Source: Duganella aceris (GTDB lineage: Bacteria > Pseudomonadota > Gammaproteobacteria > Burkholderiales > Burkholderiaceae_D). From it: a stretch of 64,000 bases of DNA. Numbering within the stretch: the stretch's first letter is position 1; every line of letters begins with the position of its first letter. This document shows, one piece after another, positions 45,554 through 55,214 of the stretch. The DNA lies in the NCBI RefSeq assembly GCF_011090165.1, contig NZ_JAADJT010000006.1:310001-374000 (forward strand), in the 5' to 3' direction. A model generated the notes under the pieces. The model was given only the letters and a program-made list of their open reading frames with translations, was not told the DNA's origin and searched no databases. The position numbers and the translations under genes are program-made.

Positions 45554-47473
45554 ATGGCAAACACCGAAAAGCAGACCCTTGGCTTCCAGGCCGAAGTGAA
45601 ACAGCTGTTGCAGCTGATGATCCACTCGCTGTACTCGAACAAAGAGATTTTCCTGCGCGAGCTGATTTCCAACGCCTCCGACGCGTCCGACAAGCTGCGC
45701 TTCGAAGCGATCAACAACGACGCCCTGTACGGCAACGACCATGAACTGAAGATCAAGGTCTCGTTCGACAAGGCCGCGCGCACCATCACCATCTCCGACA
45801 ACGGCATCGGCATGAGCCGCGACGAAGCGATCTCGCACCTGGGCACCATCGCCAAGTCGGGCACCAAGGAATTCTTCGGTAAGTTGTCCGGCGACCAGCA
45901 GCAGGATGCGGCGCTGATCGGCCAGTTCGGCGTGGGCTTCTACTCCGGCTTCATCGTCGCCGACAAGATCACCGTCGAGACCCGCCGCGCCGGCGCCGAT
46001 GCGTCCGAAGGCGTGCGCTGGGAATCCGAAGGCCAGGGCGACTACTCGGTCGAGCAGATCGAGAAGACCGGCCGGGGCACCGACATCATCCTGCACCTGC
46101 GCGAAGGCGAGGACGAACTGCTGTCGTCGTGGAAGATCAAGTCCATCATCCGCAAATACTCCGACCACATCTCGCTGCCGATCGTGATGGCGAAAGAGGA
46201 ATGGGACGAGGAGAAGAAGGAAACCGTCGTCAAGGACGAGCTGGAGACGGTCAACCAGGCCAGCGCACTGTGGGCGCGCAGCAAATCCGACATCACGCCG
46301 GAGCAGTACGAGGAATTCTACAAGCACGTCTCGCACGACTTCCAGGCGCCGCTGACGCATACCCACAACCGCGTCGAGGGCCGCAGCGAATACACGCAGC
46401 TGCTGTACATCCCGGCCAAGGCGCCGTTCGACCTGTGGGACCGCAACAAGCGCGGCGGCATCAAGCTGTACGTCAAGCGCGTCTTCATCATGGACGACGC
46501 CGAGCAGCTGATGCCGGCCTACCTGCGCATGGTCAAGGGCGTGATCGATTCGGCCGACCTGCCGCTGAACGTGTCGCGCGAGATCCTGCAGGAGTCGCGC
46601 GATGTGAAGGTGATCCGCGAAGGCTCGACCAAGCGGGTGATCGGCATGCTGGAGGAACTGGCCAACGCCGACGAGCAGGAAAAGAAGGACAAGTACCAGA
46701 CCTTCTGGACCGAATTCGGCCAGGTGCTGAAAGAGGGCATCGGCGAGGACGCGGCCAACAAGGACCGTCTGGCCAAGCTGCTGCGCTTCGCCTCGACCGC
46801 CAACGAGAACGACGAGCAGACCACGTCGCTGGAACAGTACGTGGCGCGCCTGAAGGAAGGCCAGGACAAGATCTATTACGTCACGGCCGATAACTACGTC
46901 GCCGCGAAGAACAGCCCGCACCTGGAGATCTTCCGCAAGAAGGGCGTCGAAGTGCTGCTGCTGACCGACCGCGTCGACGAGTGGATGCTGTCGTTCCTGG
47001 CCGAGTTCGAAGGCAAGGAGCTGGTCTCCGTCGCCAAGGGCGGCCTGGATCTGGGCGCGCTGGAAGACGAAGCCGAGAAGAAGGAACACGAAGAGACCGA
47101 GACCTCCTACAAGGAACTGGTCGGCAAGATGAAGGACGCCCTGACCGACAAGGCCAAGGACGTGCGCGTGACGTTCCGCCTGACCGATTCGCCGGCCTGT
47201 CTGGTGGCGGACGAGCATGAGCTGTCGGGCAACCTGCTGCGCATGCTGAAGGCCGCCGGCCAGAGCGCGCCGGAATCGAAGCCTATCCTGGAAATCAATC
47301 CGAACCACCCGCTGGTGACGCGCCTGAAGTACCAGGACGCCGGCGCGCAGTTCAGCGACTGGGCGCACATCCTGTTCGATCAGGCGCTGCTGGCCGAAGG
47401 CGGTTCGCTGAGCGATCCGGCCACCTTCGTCAAGCGCCTGAATGAAATGCTGCTGAGCGGCGCGGCGAAGTAA
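45554..47473 (+). CDS. htpG: Molecular chaperone HtpG (Hsp90)
   Basis: A 639-residue bacterial Hsp90. The N-terminal ATPase reads [20 protein letters not shown] and has the GHKL motifs [14 protein letters not shown] and ISDNGIGM. The middle domain holds [13 protein letters not shown], and the C-terminal dimerisation domain has no eukaryotic MEEVD tail. The family length and order are complete. It has a sigma-32-like promoter and a strong terminator, so it is a single-gene heat-shock unit. Confidence 0.97.
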   Translation: MANTEKQTLGFQAEVKQLLQLMIHSLYSNKEIFLRELISNASDASDKLRFEAINNDALYGNDHELKIKVSFDKAARTITISDNGIGMSRDEAISHLGTIAKSGTKEFFGKLSGDQQQDAALIGQFGVGFYSGFIVADKITVETRRAGADASEGVRWESEGQGDYSVEQIEKTGRGTDIILHLREGEDELLSSWKIKSIIRKYSDHISLPIVMAKEEWDEEKKETVVKDELETVNQASALWARSKSDITPEQYEEFYKHVSHDFQAPLTHTHNRVEGRSEYTQLLYIPAKAPFDLWDRNKRGGIKLYVKRVFIMDDAEQLMPAYLRMVKGVIDSADLPLNVSREILQESRDVKVIREGSTKRVIGMLEELANADEQEKKDKYQTFWTEFGQVLKEGIGEDAANKDRLAKLLRFASTANENDEQTTSLEQYVARLKEGQDKIYYVTADNYVAAKNSPHLEIFRKKGVEVLLLTDRVDEWMLSFLAEFEGKELVSVAKGGLDLGALEDEAEKKEHEETETSYKELVGKMKDALTDKAKDVRVTFRLTDSPACLVADEHELSGNLLRMLKAAGQSAPESKPILEINPNHPLVTRLKYQDAGAQFSDWAHILFDQALLAEGGSLSDPATFVKRLNEMLLSGAAK

Positions 47474-47494
47474 ACCGCGCCGACCCACGGCCCC

Positions 47495-47540
47495 AAGGCC
47501 AGCGCCGGCTCGCGATGCGAGTCCGGCGCTGGCCTTTTTT
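47495..47540 (+). terminator. Intrinsic terminator of htpG
   Basis: Perfect 14-base arms (47495-47508 and 47523-47536) with an inner CTCGC/GCGAG extension and a T-rich run from 47535 to 47540. It follows the htpG stop by 21 bases. Confidence 0.95.
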
Positions 47541-47604
47541 ATTGGTTCCGGCCGGAATGACTGTTATGTCATAATCAATAGATTCTTGACACCGGAGTAT
47601 ATTG

Positions 47605-48894
47605 ATGACACTTTCCAAGCCTCGCCGTCTGGCGCTTGCTCTTGCCGTGGCCAGCGCCACGTTCGCCAACGCGATGGCCGCCGATGTCATCTACACGGCC
47701 GATAAACTGCTTGATGTCCGCAGCGGCAAAATGCTGAACAAGCCGCAGGTGCTGGTGCGCGATGGCCGCATCGTCGCGGTCAAGCAGGCGCCCGAGAGCT
47801 TCCCCGCCGACGCCGTGCCGCGCATCGACCTGCCGGGCATGACCTTGCTGCCCGGCCTGATCGACATGCACGTCCACCTCGATTCCGATCCGCTGTACAG
47901 CGGCTATACCGGACTGGAATACAGCGACCGTTTCTGGTCGATGCTGACCGTGCCGCACGCCGCGCGCACGCTGGACGCCGGCTTCACCACGGTACGCAAC
48001 GTCGGCTCGGGCGACTTCAACGACGTCGGCTTGAGCGAGGCCACCCGCGAGGGCAAGGTGCGCGGTCCGCGCGTGATCCCGGCCGGACCGGCGCTGGGCG
48101 CCACCGGCGGCCATTGCGACATCACCGGTTTCCCGGCGTCGATGGCGCAGAAAAGTCCGTACAACATCGACAGCCCGGACGAGGCGCGCAAGCGGGTGCG
48201 CGAGGTGCGCAAGTATGGCGCGCAGGTGATCAAGCTGTGCGCGACGGGCGGTGTGTTTTCGCATAACACCGAACCGGGGCAGCAGCAGATGACGCTGGCC
48301 GAGATGACCGCCGCCGTCGACGAGGCGCACCAGTGGGGCTTGCAGGTGGCGGCGCACGCGCATGGCACCTCGGGTATCAAGGCGGCGATCCTGGCCGGCG
48401 TCAACACCATCGAACACGCCAGCCTGATCGACGACGAGGGCATCGCGCTGGCCAAGAAGCATGGCGCGTGGCTGTCGATGGACATCTACAACACCGACTA
48501 CACGCAGTCCGAAGGCAAGAAGAACGGTGTGCTGGAGGATAACCTGCGCAAGGACCGCGACATCGCCGAGCTGCAAAGGCAGAACTTCCGCCGCGCGAAC
48601 AAGGCCGGCGTGAAGATGGTGTTCGGCACCGACGCCGGCATCTATCCGCACGGCGACAACGCCAAACAGTTCGCGGTCATGGTGCGCTACGGCATGACGC
48701 CTTTGCAGGCGATCCAGGCCGCCACGCTGAACGCGTCGGAAGCGTTGGCCAGCAAGGACGTCGGCGTGATCGAGGCCGGCCGCTACGCCGACATGATCGC
48801 CGTCGCCGGCGACCCGACCAGCGATGTCACTGTACTGGAACACGTCGCGGTGGTGATCAAGGGTGGTGAGGTGGTCAAGCAGGTCAAGCCGTAA
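47605..48894 (+). CDS. Secreted amidohydrolase-family protein (Xaa-Pro dipeptidase/imidazolonepropionase-like)
   Basis: A 429-residue protein with a signal peptide (residues 1-26) and an amidohydrolase TIM barrel. LLPGLIDMHVHL carries the HxH metal motif, VIKLCATGG a likely metal-bridging Lys, AAHAHGTSGIKAA further His ligands, and FGTDAGIYPHGDN the conserved Asp. It resembles bacterial prolidase-like amidohydrolases. The ATG at 47605 has GGAG upstream; a TTG at 47602 is less likely. The S15-type hydrolase gene follows 33 bases later, so the two may act together on peptides or esters in the periplasm. Confidence 0.88.
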   Translation: MTLSKPRRLALALAVASATFANAMAADVIYTADKLLDVRSGKMLNKPQVLVRDGRIVAVKQAPESFPADAVPRIDLPGMTLLPGLIDMHVHLDSDPLYSGYTGLEYSDRFWSMLTVPHAARTLDAGFTTVRNVGSGDFNDVGLSEATREGKVRGPRVIPAGPALGATGGHCDITGFPASMAQKSPYNIDSPDEARKRVREVRKYGAQVIKLCATGGVFSHNTEPGQQQMTLAEMTAAVDEAHQWGLQVAAHAHGTSGIKAAILAGVNTIEHASLIDDEGIALAKKHGAWLSMDIYNTDYTQSEGKKNGVLEDNLRKDRDIAELQRQNFRRANKAGVKMVFGTDAGIYPHGDNAKQFAVMVRYGMTPLQAIQAATLNASEALASKDVGVIEAGRYADMIAVAGDPTSDVTVLEHVAVVIKGGEVVKQVKP

Positions 48895-48927
48895 CGCCGC
48901 TGTCATATCAATCAGATTGGAATGCTC

Positions 48928-50928
48928 ATGAAGAATTTCTGCCTGTCGCTTGGACTGCTATCCGCCGTCCTGGTTTCCGTTCACGCGCAGGACGCGCTGC
49001 CGGCGTCGACGCCGGGCGTGGCCGCCGTGCCGCAATACCCTGCGCTGCCTAGCGAGACGCCGGACGAATTCAAGGCGCCCGAGGGCGACTTCGACTACGT
49101 CAAGCGCACCGTGATGATCCCGATGCGCGATGGGGTCAAGCTCAACACCGTGATCATCGTGCCGCGCAAGGCGCGCAACGCGCCGATGCTGCTGACCCGC
49201 ACGCCGTACAGCGCAGCCGAGCTGACCAGCCACGCCGAGAGCTCGCAGATGGCGTCGATCCTGGAAGGCTACGACAACGCCACCGACACCATCATCGAGG
49301 GCGGCTACATCCGCGTGGTGCAGGACGTGCGCGGCAAGTACGGCTCAGAGGGCGATTACGTGATGAACCGGCCGCTGGCCAACACCGCGCTCAACCCGAC
49401 CCCGGTCGACCATTCGACCGACACCTGGGACACCATCGAGTGGCTGACCAAGAACGTGCCGGAGTCGAACGCCAAAGTCGGCATCATCGGCATTTCCTAC
49501 GACGGCTTCCTGCCGCTGATGGCGCTGGTCAATCCGCATCCGGCGCTGAAGGTGTCGGTGCCGATGAACCCGATGGTGGACGGCTGGCGCGGCGACGACT
49601 GGTTCCACAACGGCGCATTCCGCCAGATCAATCTGTCGTATGTACTGGAACAGGTGGTCACACGGCGCAACGAGGCGCACTGGTACACCAGCCACTACGA
49701 CGACTACGATATGTTCATGCGTGCCGGTTCGGCCGGCGAGCTGGCGCGCCAGCGCGGCGCGGAGCAGAGCGGCTTCTGGCGCAAGATGGTCGCGCATCCG
49801 GCCTATGACGATTTCTGGCGCGCGCAGGCGATGGACCAGTTGCTGGCCAAGCAGCCGGTCACCGTGCCGACGCTGCTGGTGCACAGCCTGTGGGACGCGG
49901 AGGATATCTACGGCGCGATCGCGGTGTACAAGGCGATCAAGCCGCTCGACAAGGACGGCAAGGTGTTCCTGGCGATGGGGCCGTGGAACCACGGCGGCGC
50001 CATCGGCGACGGCAGCCGGCTCGGCGCGCTGCGCTTCAACAGCGATACCGCGCTGCATTTCCGCCAGGAGATTCTGCGGCCGTTCCTGGACCGTTATCTG
50101 AAGGACGACGAGTCGGCGGCCAGGATCGCGCCGGTGTCGGCGTTCGAGACCGGCACCAACAAATGGCGCGCGTTGAATGCGTGGCCGAGCGGTTGCGTCA
50201 GCGGCTGCGCGATCGCGCCGGCGACGTTGCGCTTGGCGGCCAACGCCAAGCTGAATCTGAGCAACGCCGCGCCGGTGCAGGTGTCGGCGCCGGCGCAGAA
50301 GGCGGCGTTCGACGAGTACGTGTCCGATCCGGGCAAGCCGGTGCCGTTCCGCGCCCGGCCGATCCCGACCCATGGCTATGACGAGGCCAAGGGCCAGACC
50401 TGGCCGCGTTGGCTGACCGACGACCAGCGCGAGGCATCGGGCCGCACCGATGTGCTGAGCTATACCACCGGCGTGCTGACGGCGCCGGTCAAGATCAGCG
50501 GCGAGCCGATCGCGCATCTGCTGGCGTCGACCAGCGGCACGGATGCGGATTGGGTGGTCAAGCTGATCGATGTGTATCCGGACCAGGTCGCGGCGCAGCC
50601 GGAGATGGGCGGTTATCAGTTGATGGTATCGGCCGACATCTTCCGTGGCCGTTATCGTGAGAGCTTCGCGACCGCCAAGCCGATCGCGGCCGGCGCGGTG
50701 TTGCCGTACCGTTTTGCGATGCCGACCGCGAACCACGTGTTCCTGCCTGGGCATCGCATCATGGTGCAGATCCAGTCCAGCTGGTTCCCCTTGTATGATC
50801 GGAATCCGCAGACCTTCGTGCCGAACATCTTCTTCGCGCAGCCTGCGGATTATAAGAAGGCCACTCAGCGCATCTACCACGACAGCTTTATCGAGCTGCC
50901 GTTGGTGGGCGCCAGCGCCGTGAAGTAG
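48928..50928 (+). CDS. Secreted CocE/NonD-family hydrolase (X-Pro dipeptidyl-peptidase S15-like)
   Basis: A 666-residue alpha/beta hydrolase with a signal peptide (residues 1-21). The nucleophile Ser is in GIIGISYDGFLPLM, the catalytic Asp in HSLWDAEDIYG, and His in GPWNHGGAIGDG. The C-terminal third is the beta-rich jelly-roll domain (PLYDRNPQTFVPN) found in CocE, glutaryl-7-ACA acylases and X-Pro dipeptidyl-peptidases. The ATG at 48928 has TTGGA at a suitable distance; an ATG at 48922 does not. Confidence 0.9.
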   Translation: MKNFCLSLGLLSAVLVSVHAQDALPASTPGVAAVPQYPALPSETPDEFKAPEGDFDYVKRTVMIPMRDGVKLNTVIIVPRKARNAPMLLTRTPYSAAELTSHAESSQMASILEGYDNATDTIIEGGYIRVVQDVRGKYGSEGDYVMNRPLANTALNPTPVDHSTDTWDTIEWLTKNVPESNAKVGIIGISYDGFLPLMALVNPHPALKVSVPMNPMVDGWRGDDWFHNGAFRQINLSYVLEQVVTRRNEAHWYTSHYDDYDMFMRAGSAGELARQRGAEQSGFWRKMVAHPAYDDFWRAQAMDQLLAKQPVTVPTLLVHSLWDAEDIYGAIAVYKAIKPLDKDGKVFLAMGPWNHGGAIGDGSRLGALRFNSDTALHFRQEILRPFLDRYLKDDESAARIAPVSAFETGTNKWRALNAWPSGCVSGCAIAPATLRLAANAKLNLSNAAPVQVSAPAQKAAFDEYVSDPGKPVPFRARPIPTHGYDEAKGQTWPRWLTDDQREASGRTDVLSYTTGVLTAPVKISGEPIAHLLASTSGTDADWVVKLIDVYPDQVAAQPEMGGYQLMVSADIFRGRYRESFATAKPIAAGAVLPYRFAMPTANHVFLPGHRIMVQIQSSWFPLYDRNPQTFVPNIFFAQPADYKKATQRIYHDSFIELPLVGASAVK

Positions 50929-51528
50929 TCAGGCGCGGCGACGCCGCGCCATCAACAGCACCGCCGGCAGGCCCAGGCCCAGCATGGCGATGCTGCTGGG
51001 TTCCGGCACCGCCGCGATCGGCGTCAGGAAGCCGCGAATTTCCCCTGCGGGATAAAGGCTGCTGTGGATGTTGAGGTAGGCCTTGCCGCTGTTCAGTCCT
51101 GCGGCGAATGCGGCCTCCGCTCCGGCGGCGGTGCCGCCGTTCGCCGTCACGAAGGCGCTGTTCCAGCTCGCCAATAGCGTGGTGTCGTAGGTGTTGGAAT
51201 AGCCGCCGGCGTGGACGCCGAGCGGGAAGCCGCCGAAGGTCGGCGTTTCGGTCGCCACGCCGCCCGTGCCGGTGCCGGCGGTCGGCGTGCAGCAGTGGAT
51301 GTGGGCGGCGCTGCTGTCGCCCATCAGGCTGCCGAAGGCGACGTTCACCTGCAGGATGTGCGAGCTGGCATCGAAGCTGACGATGGCCGCGCCGACACCG
51401 GGCGAGTTGTTGGATGGCGATTCGTTCTGGCCATTTAGAAACACCGAGTAGTTGGCGGCGCTGGCGGCCGTCATTGTCAATAGCAGCAGGCACGCTGCCG
51501 CCGCGATGGTTGTGGTGCGCATTTTCAT
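50929..51528 (-). CDS. CHRD domain protein with PEP-CTERM sorting signal
   Basis: A 199-residue protein with a signal peptide (residues 1-24), a CHRD domain (SVFLNGQNESPSNNSPGVG, then AHIHCCTP and AYLNIHSSLYPAGEIRG) and a C-terminal PEP-CTERM tail: VPEPSS, a hydrophobic helix, then RRRR. PEP-CTERM proteins are sorted by exosortase, usually to the cell surface of EPS-producing bacteria. The gene abuts the convergent CocE gene. Its ATG at 51528 has an unusually purine-rich SD at 51534-51544, and a possible alternative RNA fold lies upstream. Confidence 0.92.
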   Translation of the reverse strand: MKMRTTTIAAAACLLLLTMTAASAANYSVFLNGQNESPSNNSPGVGAAIVSFDASSHILQVNVAFGSLMGDSSAAHIHCCTPTAGTGTGGVATETPTFGGFPLGVHAGGYSNTYDTTLLASWNSAFVTANGGTAAGAEAAFAAGLNSGKAYLNIHSSLYPAGEIRGFLTPIAAVPEPSSIAMLGLGLPAVLLMARRRRA

Positions 51529-51555
51529 ATGTTCTCCTCCCTCCACGTTAAACAG

Positions 51556-51616
51556 ATCCCTCCGATATGAAAACCTCGGTAGCATCCAGTTCAATGTAGT
51601 ACATATCAGGAGGGAT
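51556..51616 (-). promoter_or_regulatory. Structured leader of the PEP-CTERM gene
   Basis: On the minus strand, ATCCCTCCTGATATG (51616 to 51602) can pair with CATATCGGAGGGAT (51569 to 51556), 14 base pairs with one bulge. The same CCCTCC can also pair with the SD GGAGGGAGGAG (51534-51544). The two pairings exclude each other. It could instead be a terminator of kynA, but it has no T-tract. Confidence 0.45.
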
Positions 51617-51667
51617 TTCAGCGGATTCGCCACAACGTGTGCGAAACGTCACCTTCGATGCATATTT

Positions 51668-52537
51668 CTACAGCGCGGTGCGCAGTTCGAACAGTTCGGG
51701 GAACAGCACCACGTCGAGCATCTTGCGCAGGTAGCTGACGCCGGCCGTGCCGCCGGTGCCGGTCTTGAAGCCGATGATGCGCTCGACCGTGGTGACGTGG
51801 CGGAAGCGCCAGAAGCGGAACGCGGTCTCCAGGTCGACCAGCTTTTCCGCCAGCTCGTACAGCGCCCAGTATTTGGTGGGGTCGCGGTACACCTCCAGCC
51901 AGGCGTTCTTGACCGACTCGTCGGCGACGGTCGGCAAGCTCCAGTCGGCGTCGAGGCGGGCGGCGGAGACCGGCAAGCCATTGCGTGCCAGCAGCTTGAT
52001 CGCCTCGTCGTAGACCGACGGTGCGCGCAGCGCCTTGTCCAGCACGGTGTAGGCGTCCGGCGCGGTGGTGTGCACATTCAGCAGCGCCGCATTCTTGTTG
52101 CCGAGGATGAATTCGATCTCGCGGTATTGATACGACTGGAAGCCCGACGATGCGCCGAGGTAAGGGCGAATCGCGGTGTACTCCGGCGGCGTCATCGTGG
52201 CCAGCACATCCCACGCATGCACCAGCTGGTCCATGATGCGGGCGACGCGCGCCAGCATCTTGAAGGCCGGCGCCAGATCGTCCGATTGCAGGTGCGCGCG
52301 CACCGCGTGCATTTCGTGCAGCATCAGCTTCATCCACAATTCGCTGGTCTGGTGCTGGACGATGAACAACATCTCATTGTGGTTGGGCGATAGCGGGTGC
52401 TGGGCGTTGAGGATCTGGCCCAGGCCCAGGTAATCGCCGTAGCTCATCGCATTGCTGAAATCCATCTGCGCGCCGTGCCACTCGGCATCGGCGGCGTGCA
52501 TCGGGCAGCCGCTGGCGGTCGGTTTTTGTTCGCTCAT
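51668..52537 (-). CDS. kynA: Tryptophan 2,3-dioxygenase KynA
   Basis: A 289-residue haem dioxygenase that opens the indole ring of tryptophan to N-formylkynurenine. The family segments are visible: [21 protein letters not shown], then [19 protein letters not shown] with the active-site and haem-side His, and the C-terminal RRMIGFKTG-like [16 protein letters not shown]. Length fits. It lies 20 bases after kynU on the same strand. The formamidase that links the two enzymes (KynB) is not encoded here. Confidence 0.96.
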   Translation of the reverse strand: MSEQKPTASGCPMHAADAEWHGAQMDFSNAMSYGDYLGLGQILNAQHPLSPNHNEMLFIVQHQTSELWMKLMLHEMHAVRAHLQSDDLAPAFKMLARVARIMDQLVHAWDVLATMTPPEYTAIRPYLGASSGFQSYQYREIEFILGNKNAALLNVHTTAPDAYTVLDKALRAPSVYDEAIKLLARNGLPVSAARLDADWSLPTVADESVKNAWLEVYRDPTKYWALYELAEKLVDLETAFRFWRFRHVTTVERIIGFKTGTGGTAGVSYLRKMLDVVLFPELFELRTAL

Positions 52538-52557
52538 ATATATAGTTTATCTCGTTA

Positions 52558-53808
52558 TCAGGTCACGGCGTCGCGCTTGGCGTCGACGTTGTAGTCTTGG
52601 CGGTCGAGGATGTCGCGCAGGATTTCCACCGCATCCCACACATCGGTGAAGCTGGTGTACAGCGGCGTGAAGCCGAAGCGCATGATGGCCGGTTCGCGGT
52701 AGTCGCCGATGACGCCGCGCGCGATCAGCGCCGCCATCACCGCGTAGCCGTGCGGATGGGTGAAGCTGACCTGGCTGCCGCGCCGCGCGTGCTCGCGCGG
52801 CGTGACCAGGCCCAGCGGATGATGGCCGCAGCGTTGCTCGACCAGCTCGATGAACAGGTCGGTCAAGGCCAGCGACTTGTCGCGGATGGCCGCCATCGAG
52901 GTCTGCGCGAACACGTCCAGGCCGCACTCGACCATCGCCAGCGAGACGATCGGCTGGGTGCCGCACAGCGCGCGGCCGATGCCGTCGGTGGGAACGAAGC
53001 CGGGCGCCATCTCGAACGGTGCGGCGTGGCCCCACCAGCCCGACAGCGGCTGCCGGAAGCGCACCTGGTGCTTTTGCGGCACCCAGATGAAGGCCGGCGC
53101 GCCGGGGCCGCCGTTCAGGTATTTATAGGTGCAGCCGACGGCCAGGTCGGCGCCGTCCGCCTGCAGCGCCACCGGCACTGCGCCGGCCGAGTGCGCCAGA
53201 TCCCAGACGATCAGCGCGCCGGCGGCGCGGGCGAGGGCGCTGGTGGCGCGCATGTCGTGCTGGTAGCCGGTGCGGTAGTTGACATGGGTCAGCATGACCA
53301 CGGCGGTGTCGGCGCCGACGGCGGCCGGCAGTTCGTCGACGCTGTCGATCAGCTGGATGCTGTAGCCGCGATCCAGCCAGGAGCTCAGGCCCTGGGCCAT
53401 GTAGATGTCGGTCGGGAAGTTGGAGCGTTCGGTGACGATCACGCGGCGGCCGGCGCTGGCCGGGTCGGCGGCCTGCATCGACAGCGCGGCGGCCAAGGCC
53501 TTGAACAGGTTGACGGAGGTGGTGTCGGTGACCACGACTTCGCCGGCGGCGGCGCCGATCAGCGGCGCCAGCCGGTCGCCGAGGCGCTTGGGCAGGTCGA
53601 ACCAGCCGGCGCTGTTCCAGCTGCGGATCAGGTCATGCCCCCATTCGTGGGCGATGACGTGCTGGGCGCGGGTGAGGGACGCCTTCGGCCGCGCGCCCAG
53701 GGAGTTGCCATCCAGATAAATCACGCCGGGCGGCAGGTCGAACTGGTCGCGCAGATCGGCGAGCGGATCTTGCGCGTCGCGTTCCAGGCAGTGGTTGCGA
53801 GTTGTCAT
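52558..53808 (-). CDS. kynU: Kynureninase KynU
   Basis: A 416-residue PLP enzyme that cleaves kynurenine to anthranilate and alanine. [17 protein letters not shown] is the typical opening, and [15 protein letters not shown] holds the PLP lysine. The start at 53808 has a Gly/Lys-containing leader upstream with no longer family extension, though an in-frame start at 53910 exists. It precedes kynA by 20 bases. The gene ends the minus-strand block before the divergent flhDC region. Confidence 0.95.
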   Translation of the reverse strand: MTTRNHCLERDAQDPLADLRDQFDLPPGVIYLDGNSLGARPKASLTRAQHVIAHEWGHDLIRSWNSAGWFDLPKRLGDRLAPLIGAAAGEVVVTDTTSVNLFKALAAALSMQAADPASAGRRVIVTERSNFPTDIYMAQGLSSWLDRGYSIQLIDSVDELPAAVGADTAVVMLTHVNYRTGYQHDMRATSALARAAGALIVWDLAHSAGAVPVALQADGADLAVGCTYKYLNGGPGAPAFIWVPQKHQVRFRQPLSGWWGHAAPFEMAPGFVPTDGIGRALCGTQPIVSLAMVECGLDVFAQTSMAAIRDKSLALTDLFIELVEQRCGHHPLGLVTPREHARRGSQVSFTHPHGYAVMAALIARGVIGDYREPAIMRFGFTPLYTSFTDVWDAVEILRDILDRQDYNVDAKRDAVT

Positions 53809-53897
53809 TGTGTAACTTTCTTGCAGGTGAATTGACCGGATGCGCGAGTGTAGCAGACCGATTTTCAAAATATTTTCGATTTTTTTTAAAAAAACCC

Positions 53898-53924
53898 TAA
53901 AGTTCCCCAAAACCGCGCCGTTAC
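53898..53924 (+). promoter_or_regulatory. Sigma-28 (FliA)-like promoter 1 of flhDC
   Basis: TAAAGTTC-N11-GCCGTTAC, compared with the FliA consensus TAAAGTTT-N11-GCCGATAA. Spacing is exactly 11 bases. It points towards flhD. Confidence 0.75.
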
Positions 53925-54015
53925 CAGATTCATGAAACGCGGAAAAGCGCGTTCAGGTGGGGATGGGTAGCAAGAAGGTAGCCGAAAATAAATGAAAAAT
54001 ATTTTGCGGAAACCC

Positions 54016-54042
54016 TAAAGTTCTCGAAATCGCTGCCGTAAC
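54016..54042 (+). promoter_or_regulatory. Sigma-28 (FliA)-like promoter 2 of flhDC
   Basis: TAAAGTTC-N11-GCCGTAAC, 118 bases downstream of the first copy, with the same 11-base spacing and also preceded by AACCC. It points towards flhD. Confidence 0.75.
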
Positions 54043-54322
54043 CGGGTTAGATGTAGCAAAAAAGAGTCGCTTTGAAGCACTATTTTTAGTCTCCCGACAG
54101 GACTTTTTTGAAGATTCAGGACCTCAAAAATCCTACGCCGCAAGGGCGTAGATGATCGACTTGGGTGTGTTTGTCAGACAAACACCGACAGGTCGCGCCC
54201 GCTATTTCCCGACGAAAAATACGGAGAGTTACCTCTTCTCGGTTTTTTGTTGCTCCCGCAGAATGTATCTCACTGGAAACGCAAATGTGTTCCACAGTGC
54301 AGACAACGAAGGAGAGATGGAA

Positions 54323-54640
54323 ATGACCGCAAACGATATGATGGCTGAAATTCGCGACGCAAACCTGAGCTACTTGATGCTGGCTCAGCAGATGATTCGC
54401 GCCGACAAAGTCACCGCGATCTTCCGCCTCGGCATCGCCGCCGAAATCGCCGAACTGATCGAAGGCATGAGCAACGCCCAGATCCTGAAGCTCGCTGGCG
54501 GCAACATGATGCTGGCCCGCTTCCGCTTCGACGACGGCGCCATCCTGTCGATGTTGACCAACTATAACAAGGACCGCGTGCTGGCCCAGTCGCACGCCGC
54601 CATCCTGATGGCCGGTCAGCCAGTCGAAGAAATCGCTTAA
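54323..54640 (+). CDS. flhD: Flagellar master regulator subunit FlhD
   Basis: A 105-residue FlhD that forms the FlhD4C2 activator of flagellar class II genes. The family opening (EIRDANLSYLMLAQQMI) and helix-turn-helix-like RADKVTAIFRLGI are clear. The ATG at 54323 has GGAG at a good distance; the ATG at 54317 is too close to it. flhC follows 18 bases later. Upstream are two sigma-28-like promoters and a leader of about 280-400 bases. Confidence 0.93.
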   Translation: MTANDMMAEIRDANLSYLMLAQQMIRADKVTAIFRLGIAAEIAELIEGMSNAQILKLAGGNMMLARFRFDDGAILSMLTNYNKDRVLAQSHAAILMAGQPVEEIA

Positions 54641-54658
54641 TCACCTGGAGCGCAGATC

Positions 54659-55207
54659 ATGGCCACGAAGAAAAGCGTCGTATCGGAAGCCCAGGAAATC
54701 CAGCTGGCCATCGAACTGATCCAGTTGGGCGCCCGCCTGCAACTGCTGGAGTCGGAAGTGTCGCTGTCGCGCGAACGCCTGCTCAAGCTGTACAAGGAGC
54801 TGAAGGGCGTGTCGCCGCCGAAGGGCATGTTGCCGTTCTCGACCGACTGGTTCCTGACCTGGCAACCGAACATCCATTCTTCGCTGTTCATCAACATCCA
54901 CAGTTTCCTGGTGACCCACGCCGGCGCCACCGGTGTCGAAGCGGTGATGAAGGCGTATAAACTGTATCTGGAACAAATGCCGCCGGAACCGGGCGAAGAG
55001 CCGCTGTTGTCGCTGACCCGCGCCTGGACCCTGGTGCGCTTCTTCAGCAGCAAGATGCTGGAAACCGCGCCCTGCGGCAAATGCCAGGGCAAGTTCGTGG
55101 TCAACTGCATGGACCTGAACGGCAGCTACGTCTGCGGCCTGTGCCACATGCCTTCGCGCGCCGGCAAGACCAAGAAAGCCCGCGACGCCGACGCGCTGGC
55201 GGCATAA
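54659..55207 (+). CDS. flhC: Flagellar master regulator subunit FlhC
   Basis: A 182-residue FlhC. It has the family opening ([22 protein letters not shown]) and a zinc-binding cysteine set near the C-terminus ([12 protein letters not shown], then CGLC). FlhC gives the FlhDC complex its DNA-contact surface. It follows flhD by 18 bases and precedes the membrane methyltransferase gene by 7 bases. Confidence 0.95.
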   Translation: MATKKSVVSEAQEIQLAIELIQLGARLQLLESEVSLSRERLLKLYKELKGVSPPKGMLPFSTDWFLTWQPNIHSSLFINIHSFLVTHAGATGVEAVMKAYKLYLEQMPPEPGEEPLLSLTRAWTLVRFFSSKMLETAPCGKCQGKFVVNCMDLNGSYVCGLCHMPSRAGKTKKARDADALAA

Positions 55208-55214
55208 TGCCGAA

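Larger units (their letters stand above)
53809..54322 (+). other. AT-rich leader and promoter region of flhDC
   Basis: A 514-base gap between kynU and flhD. It contains AT-rich patches near 53860-53890, two tandem sigma-28-like promoters (53898-53924 and 54016-54042) and a long leader with the SD GGAG at 54311-54314. An in-frame upstream start at 54152 has no FlhD character. A GGA-rich leader could be a CsrA target, as in E. coli. Confidence 0.6.

Noticed and set aside
54152..54322. Extended flhD start at 54152
   Set aside because: The extra 57 residues do not look like FlhD and cover the leader; a good SD precedes 54323.
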